Source: a bacterium
GTDB taxonomy: Bacteria > Patescibacteriota > Gracilibacteria > Peribacterales > Peribacteraceae
Reading direction: 5' to 3'
Assembly: GCA_027623015.1 (NCBI GenBank)
Contig: JAQBVR010000011.1
Span: 1-34,778 of the forward strand
DNA: 34,778 nt
Shown: one piece after another, positions 31,055 through 34,778 of the stretch
Position numbering within the stretch: position 1 is the stretch's first letter
How the letters are laid out: the number at the start of each line of letters is the position of its first letter
The notes under the pieces: generated by a model
Seen by the model: the letters and a program-made list of their open reading frames with translations, nothing else
Told to the model about the DNA's origin: nothing
Databases searched by the model: none
Position numbers and translations under genes: made by a program

Positions 31055-31411
31055 TTAGTTCGCCGATGTTACATCGGTTGCTAGTGTATCAACAAAGTTG
31101 ATCAATCCACTAGAGATGATAGCTAAGATGAGACCTCCAACCGCGAATATGACGATCTTCTTTGCTTTCTCTCTTCCTTCTTCATTCCCACCAGAATTGA
31201 TCATACCTGTTGCACCCCACATAATTGCAAGGACCGCTCCACCAGAAATAAACTGAAGAAAGAGTGAACCCACATTGCCTGCCAACCTAGCAATAAAGTC
31301 TGGGTTACCAGGAGAAGCACCCATAGGAATACTGTAGTTATCCCATACACTACTAGCAGCGTATGCTACTTGGATGAAAATTTTACTGAGGATAGTATTG
31401 AGGAGTGACAT
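31055..31411 (-). CDS. VirB2/TrbC-like membrane protein 3
   Basis: 118 residues. A leader with hydrophobic core and AYAAS (about 16-20) is followed by two membrane segments (AGNVGSLFLQFISGGAVLAI and KKIVIFAVGGLILAIISSGL) joined by the polar loop GMINSGGNEEGREKA. This two-helix plan is that of VirB2/TrbC pilin-type subunits. Its ATG overlaps the stop of the gene before by one base (TAATG), implying translational coupling. It is probably a partner of the VirB4-like ATPase at 22705; this is inference. Confidence 0.78.
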   Translation of the reverse strand: MSLLNTILSKIFIQVAYAASSVWDNYSIPMGASPGNPDFIARLAGNVGSLFLQFISGGAVLAIMWGATGMINSGGNEEGREKAKKIVIFAVGGLILAIISSGLINFVDTLATDVTSAN

Positions 31412-32022
31412 TAGATAGGGGCGTTGAAAATACCTCGAACGAGAACATGTGCAGTGTTTATAACAAGGGCACCAATCACAGCCCAGATTATCATGGTCTT
31501 GGCTTTTTGTGCCTCATCTGTTTTACCATGACTTATAACAAAACGGATACCAGCAACTACTGCAATCAAAGCAAAGACTGCATTGAATGCCCCAAGCATG
31601 ATACCAACCGATATCTCCATGACATCGATGAGCGGACCACCTGAGCTTGGTGCCGCACCTGCAAGGCTGCCATATTTGGTGACAACAAATGATACAATGG
31701 TCTGTGACACAAGAGTCAGAGCAAAACCTCCAAGGCTAAAGATGACTGCATTGCGCCCCTTCGTAACTTTACTCTCATCACCGAAACTCATAAGCATCAT
31801 AAAACCTCCATACACAACGAACAATATGGCAAAACCAGCAGCACCAGCAAGAAATATTTTACCAAGAGACTCAAGAAGTGAACTGATCATTCCACTACCG
31901 AGTGTGCCATCACATGCAACACTACCAACCGAACAAGCAGTAGCTCCCAGAGATGCTGCAAGAGCATCAAATGGGAAGAGTATGAAGGCAAAAGCGGTAA
32001 TAACGGGGAAAGAATGTTTCAT
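31411..32022 (-). CDS. VirB2-like multi-pass membrane protein 2
   Basis: 203 residues. The signal sequence ends FDALAAS (about 22). A Cys pair (ACSVGSVACDG) is followed by four hydrophobic segments arranged as two VirB2-like pairs: FLAGAAGFAILFVVYGG with a loop SFGDESKVTKGR and NAVIFSLGGFALTLV; then MLGAFNAVFALIAVVAG with SHGKTDEAQKAK and MIIWAVIGALVINTA. It therefore looks like an internal duplication or fusion of two pilin-type units. It is the middle gene of a three-gene operon and starts 5 bp after the stop of gene 1. Confidence 0.72.
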   Translation of the reverse strand: MKHSFPVITAFAFILFPFDALAASLGATACSVGSVACDGTLGSGMISSLLESLGKIFLAGAAGFAILFVVYGGFMMLMSFGDESKVTKGRNAVIFSLGGFALTLVSQTIVSFVVTKYGSLAGAAPSSGGPLIDVMEISVGIMLGAFNAVFALIAVVAGIRFVISHGKTDEAQKAKTMIIWAVIGALVINTAHVLVRGIFNAPI

Positions 32023-32026
32023 AATT

Positions 32027-32461
32027 CTAGATATAATAGGCGTTATTGATTGATTGTAAAATAAATCCTGCAAAAAGCATCATAAGTAAACCAGCAATAG
32101 CCCACGTCATTCTGTTGATAGCAGAAGACCGACGGCCTTGATCATTCCCAGAAGTCATATACATCATTCCAGCTATAAGAACCCAGATGATACAAAAGCT
32201 AATCGCAATATTGAAAATCCACGTTGAAGAACGGATGAAATACTCCTCAAACGTCCCTGTTGAAGTTGAAATAACTAAAGGAGTACCAAAATTATCATCA
32301 AGTGGTTGGATAAGGCAAAGAACACCCGTTTCCTGCTCATTAGGTTTTGTGCTTGGGCAAGTATCAGGAGTGGCATGAGATGCAAGCGCATGCATTGGTA
32401 GCGCTGCAAAAATGAGACAGAAACACGCGACCCTGTGAAATGTTGTTATAACTCGATTCAT
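32027..32461 (-). CDS. VirB2-like membrane protein 1
   Basis: 144 residues from ATG 32461; a perfect TATAAT 6 nt upstream chooses it over GTG 32464. A signal peptide (MHALAS, about 28) is followed by a short external part with two Cys (CPSTKPNEQETGVLC) and two membrane segments (WIFNIAISFCIIWVLIAGMM and MTWAIAGLLMMLFAGFIL) around the loop TSGNDQGRRSSAINR. It has the same architecture as the two genes that follow, so the three look like paralogs or parts of one membrane assembly. Confidence 0.75.
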   Translation of the reverse strand: MNRVITTFHRVACFCLIFAALPMHALASHATPDTCPSTKPNEQETGVLCLIQPLDDNFGTPLVISTSTGTFEEYFIRSSTWIFNIAISFCIIWVLIAGMMYMTSGNDQGRRSSAINRMTWAIAGLLMMLFAGFILQSINNAYYI

Positions 32462-32467
32462 CACATT

Positions 32468-32473
32468 ATTATA
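32468..32473 (-). promoter_or_regulatory. -10 box of the VirB2-like operon
   Basis: Perfect TATAAT, 6 nt before ATG 32461. The mobile element at 32508 begins about 35 bp upstream, so its insertion may have replaced the native -35 or upstream region. Confidence 0.6.
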
Positions 32474-32499
32474 GCAGAAATCAGCTTCTGGCGCTAGTC

Positions 32500-32928
32500 C
32501 TGAAAACGTAACTGCTCACTGACCGCAGTCCGACCTCACCCTGACCCTCTCCTCTTCGGAGGAGAGGGAACTGTTTTGTGTGTGTTTGAATAATGTCTTA
32601 AAGCACGTTTTTTGATATATGACGCTCCAAACCTAGAATGCTGATTCACTTGCCAGCCGCCCTTGTTTGAGCGAGGGCATGAGATTATTGGCTCATCCAG
32701 TCACTGAGTGCCAAGTGACCGCAGTCAGCTTGGTCGAAGTGCGCACAGTACTGATGAGCAAGTATGGCCCGAGTGAGGCTCGGCTGGCAGGCGTTTTTGG
32801 CTCCACCTTTTGAAGTTTATCCTGAGCCTGATGAAGGGCGGAAAAAAGGTGGAATAGTGTTTGCAGTATAAATCTGAGGGAGAATCATAAATAGGAAGTG
32901 CAGAGTCAGTGAGCAGTTACCTGAAAAC
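32500..32928. mobile_element. 413-bp non-coding MITE-like element, IS66-like ends
   Basis: Perfect 16-bp terminal inverted repeats GTAACTGCTCACTGAC (32508-32523) and GTCAGTGAGCAGTTAC (32905-32920) are flanked by an 8-bp direct repeat CTGAAAAC (32500-32507 and 32921-32928). Ends in GTAA and an 8-bp target duplication are typical of the IS66 family. There is no transposase ORF, so it would need to move in trans. Inside are an inverted copy of part of the 18001 element (32532-32579) and an inverted repeat GCCAGCCG/CGGCTGGC (32652-32659 and 32782-32789). It explains the only gap of more than 300 bases without a gene. Confidence 0.85.
32532..32579 (-). repeat. inverted copy of 18054-18101
   Basis: 43 of 48 positions match the reverse complement of 18054-18101. 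It contains a CCCTCTCCTC/GAGGAGAGGG hairpin and lies inside the MITE-like element. Confidence 0.85.
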
Positions 32929-32988
32929 CAAATTCTCCTCAGCCAAAACTTGCATATACTGCAGAATATTCGTAGGATCTCCACTACT

Positions 32989-33065
32989 GCGGATGTAGCT
33001 CAGTTGGCTAGAGCGTCTCCTTGCCATGGAGAAGGTCGCGAGTTCGAATCTCGTCATCCGCTCCA
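32989..33065 (+). tRNA. tRNA-Gly (anticodon GCC)
   Basis: Acceptor GCGGATG pairs with CATCCGC, with discriminator T and encoded CCA. The anticodon stem TCTCC/GGAGA holds the loop TTGCCAT. The T arm has GTTCGAATC. Confidence 0.96.
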
Positions 33066-33180
33066 ACCTGCGCGCAGCGTAGGTTGCCATCCGAAGCACG
33101 GAGTACGCAGGATGGTTATTTGTCAAACAGGTTCGCTGCGCTTCGGTTGGCAGGCCACTTCGAATCTCGCCAAATAGCTG
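33064..33180 (+). repeat. hairpin and repeat tract directly after tRNA-Gly
   Basis: 33064-33073 pairs with 33077-33086 (10 bp with one G-U, 3-nt loop), starting in the last two bases of the CCA. The tract to about 33165 resembles the one after tRNA-Leu. TTCGAATCTCG near 33163 repeats part of the tRNA-Gly T arm. Confidence 0.7.
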
Positions 33181-33266
33181 TGAATATAGTTGCCAAATAG
33201 AAAATTTCATCTTTAATATACTCTTTGATCTTTCCCTGCATATTGGGAGAGCTAACCGATTCCTCG

Positions 33267-33308
33267 TGGGCATGTGCCCATTCTAACTTAGAGGGATCTG
33301 ATCCCTCT
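33267..33308 (+). promoter_or_regulatory. two hairpins upstream of the unknown ORF at 33334
   Basis: TGGGCA/TGCCCA (33267-33280) and AGAGGGAT/ATCCCTCT (33290-33308, 3-nt loop). There is no U-tract. They could be a leader structure or simple repeats. The rest of 33181-33333 shows nothing else. Confidence 0.4.
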
Positions 33309-33333
33309 CCCTACCCGATGAAAGGTAAGTCAA

Positions 33334-33738
33334 TTGTCACAGAAACTCCCAATAAAACTCACCTACCGAAATCCAGACATGAAACATGCTGTGACCTTGT
33401 TCCCCATTGAAAGTGGCGGAACAAGAATCAGCAAAATGGTCGTGAAAGGCGAAAACATTGAAACGCTGCCACTTGTTGATGTTCCAGACGACATGTCTGC
33501 GATCGCAAACGCATGGGCAGCTCAAGAAGAGGCAGAAATTCCCATCACAGAAGTTGCCATCGCATTAAATCCCTTCCTCCAAGGAAGGGTGCAGTTCGTT
33601 CTGGAAAAAGGAGTTGTATTTCTGGTCGTTTGCCATTTGGCACTACCAGACGAGTCAACTATCTCGATTGACAGGATGAAGTATATCGAAGGTTTTTGCA
33701 TTCGGGAAGGTGTACTTGCACCGATCAAAGCCGATTGA
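33334..33738 (+). CDS. hypothetical protein
   Basis: Up to 134 residues from TTG 33334 (AAAGGTAAG precedes it), or 119 from ATG 33379 (MKHAVTLFPIES). It is soluble, with no signal peptide or membrane segment. It reads as alternating beta-strands with KMVVKGENIETLPLVDVP, a short helix DMSAIANAWAAQEEAEI, then VQFVLEKGVVFLVVCHLALP. I do not recognise a family. It lies alone between tRNA-Gly and tatD, convergent with tatD. Regular codon use and a long open frame make it probably real. Confidence 0.55.
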   Translation: MSQKLPIKLTYRNPDMKHAVTLFPIESGGTRISKMVVKGENIETLPLVDVPDDMSAIANAWAAQEEAEIPITEVAIALNPFLQGRVQFVLEKGVVFLVVCHLALPDESTISIDRMKYIEGFCIREGVLAPIKAD

Positions 33739-33800
33739 CCCTTCGTCAAAACAAAGAGAGGGAATCAGGGCACGCGACTTTTATAGTTGTGGGCCCTGTT

Positions 33801-34580
33801 TCATATACCGTAAAACTTCTCTGCATTCTCTGTAGTAGCCTTTGCTACTTCTTCGAGAGCTATCCCCTTCACCTCTGCGATACACTTTGCAACTTCTATT
33901 ACAAACGCAGGCTCATTGCGCTTTCCTCTATATGGAATAGGCGCAAGGTACGGCGCATCTGTCTCGATCATCATCTGCTTAAGAGGACACTCTGCAATCG
34001 TTCTTCGGATCTCTTCAGACTTCGGATACGTAGCGATACCTGTAAACGACAAAAGGCATCCTCTATCAACTACCCAAGACACATCTTCCCACTTCTCCGT
34101 ACAGCAATGGATGACAAACATAGGTGGATCGATGCGCTCAATAATTTCACGTACATCGACCATTGATTCCCTGCAATGGATGACTGCAGGAATATTTAAC
34201 TCTTTGGCTATCTTCAACTGCTCTTCAAAAACAGATCTTTGCACGTCTCGAGGAGAATTATCGTAATGATAGTCCAACCCGATCTCCCCAATGGCGACAA
34301 CTTTTGGTGAAGAGGAGACAAGTTTCAACATCATATCCCTACTCCCTACTCCCGACTCCCGACTCCCTGACCCCCACGCGCTAGCGTGATGCGGATGCAC
34401 CCCTACTGTACAAAATATGTGTTCATACTTTTCAGCTATCTGTAGACAATCTTTAGCCTCAGGTAGTGAATCAGCTATACAGACCATCTTAGCTACCCCA
34501 GCCTCCCCTGCACGCTCAATAACGGCATCCAGATCTTTGGAAAACTGCTTGTCTGCGAGGTGGCAATGGGAATCTATCAT
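33801..34580 (-). CDS. tatD: TatD-family metal-dependent DNase
   Basis: 259 residues with the TIM-barrel amidohydrolase-type metal site: DSHCHLA (3-9), GVHPHHA (about 60), GEIGLDYHYD (about 98-107), VIHCRE (about 133), FVIHCC (about 155) and ETDAPYLAP (about 206-214). It is a 3'-5' exonuclease involved in DNA repair or turnover. Length is normal for the family, but residues about 68-80 (WGSGSRESGVGSRD) are an extra loop made by a heptamer array. TAGAAT lies 6 nt before the ATG. Confidence 0.95.
   Translation of the reverse strand: MIDSHCHLADKQFSKDLDAVIERAGEAGVAKMVCIADSLPEAKDCLQIAEKYEHIFCTVGVHPHHASAWGSGSRESGVGSRDMMLKLVSSSPKVVAIGEIGLDYHYDNSPRDVQRSVFEEQLKIAKELNIPAVIHCRESMVDVREIIERIDPPMFVIHCCTEKWEDVSWVVDRGCLLSFTGIATYPKSEEIRRTIAECPLKQMMIETDAPYLAPIPYRGKRNEPAFVIEVAKCIAEVKGIALEEVAKATTENAEKFYGI
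34334..34375 (-). repeat. heptamer array (GGGAGTM) inside tatD
   Basis: Plus-strand units TATCCCT, ACTCCCT, ACTCCCG, ACTCCCG, ACTCCCT, GACCCCC. They encode SGSRESGVGSRD between the GVHPHHA and GEIGLDYH motifs, where TatD homologues have a short loop. Confidence 0.9.
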
Positions 34581-34586
34581 AGGAAG

Positions 34587-34592
34587 ATTCTA
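34587..34592 (-). promoter_or_regulatory. -10-like box of tatD
   Basis: TAGAAT on the minus strand, 6 nt before the ATG at 34580. Confidence 0.5.
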
Positions 34593-34675
34593 CTATTTTC
34601 TGTGCAAAGACCCTATAGATAAGGAATAATATCGCCAGTTTAATCGGATTGATCTTTCGTTTATATCATCATTCT

Positions 34676-34750
34676 GGGTCGGTAGCTCAGTGGTAGAGCA
34701 GGAGACTTTTAATCTCTTGGCCGTGGGTTCAAATCCCACCCGACCCACCA
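34676..34750 (+). tRNA. tRNA-Lys (anticodon TTT)
   Basis: Acceptor GGGTCGG pairs with CCGACCC, followed by A and encoded CCA. The anticodon loop CTTTTAA carries TTT. The D arm and the T arm GTGGGTTCAAATCCCAC are complete. Confidence 0.96.
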
Positions 34751-34769
34751 TTCGACTGCGCTCATGGTC
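34747..34769 (+). repeat. hairpin directly after tRNA-Lys, starting in its CCA
   Basis: ACCAT (34747-34751, using the CCA) pairs with ATGGT (34764-34768). The word ACCATTCGACT...GCTCATGGTC is shared with the tRNA-Met 3' flank. The window ends soon after. Confidence 0.6.
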
Positions 34770-34778
34770 TTTATAGCT

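Noticed and set aside
33150-33180. Partial second tRNA after tRNA-Gly
   Set aside because: Only an 11-base T-arm-like word is repeated; no acceptor, D or anticodon arm can be folded.
1-34778. TGA recoding to glycine (code 25) to explain the broken Cys-rich gene
   Set aside because: Reading through the TGA stays in the wrong frame for the Cys repeats, and TGA is a normal terminator of other genes such as murL and femX.

Overview
The window looks like chromosome from a Candidate Phyla Radiation (Patescibacteria) bacterium. A Peregrinibacteria/Peribacteria-like lineage is the best guess, and this is inference from content, since no 16S rRNA is present. Evidence: small, tightly packed genes; an isolated VirB4-type ATPase with three VirB2-like membrane proteins; SLH and thrombospondin-type-3 surface proteins; compact aminoacyl-tRNA synthetases; a single-domain PUR-like protein. 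TGA is used as an ordinary stop (for example murL and femX), which argues against the TGA=Gly code of Gracilibacteria and Absconditabacteria.

Layout. 1-2843: tRNA-Leu, then overlapping murL-murD2, a two-step route that puts D-Glu into peptidoglycan through L-Glu. 2815-5447: grpE, a Na+/Ca2+ exchanger-type antiporter, a His-rich lipoprotein and tRNA-Met. 5609-10431: an SLH surface protein, two tandem GT-C membrane glycosyltransferases and an alpha/beta hydrolase. 10421-14102: a transmembrane Ser/Thr kinase and a Cys-rich repeat protein cut from its signal peptide by one frameshift. 14178-18413: a cell-envelope operon (membrane-anchored MurF-type ligase, DegT-type aminotransferase, FemX-type transferase) and a small membrane protein. 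18421-21550: argS with an SH3b/degenerate NodB lipoprotein. 21775-25185: a coiled-coil lipoprotein and the VirB4-like ATPase. 25187-31054: nrnA-like, rbfA, fmt, a TSP3/SLH surface protein, a PUR-like protein and metG. 31055-32461: three VirB2-like proteins. 32500-34750: an IS66-like MITE, tRNA-Gly, an unknown ORF, tatD and tRNA-Lys.

The least ordinary content is non-coding. (1) At least 17 starts have a TANNNT box ending 6-9 nt before the start codon and no evident Shine-Dalgarno, which suggests widespread leaderless transcription. (2) Degenerate tandem heptamers sit inside conserved enzymes (MurD2, MurF, FemX, TatD) and one spacer. (3) Degenerate nonamer arrays, mostly arranged as giant imperfect hairpins, nearly fill four intergenic gaps. 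(4) All four tRNA genes are followed at once by a hairpin whose 5' arm begins inside the encoded CCA. (5) A 413-bp element has perfect 16-bp terminal inverted repeats and an 8-bp target duplication.

The genes converge on envelope building: peptidoglycan precursor synthesis and cross-bridging, envelope glycosylation, S-layer-type anchoring, secreted repeat proteins and a putative type IV secretion/pilus-like machine.
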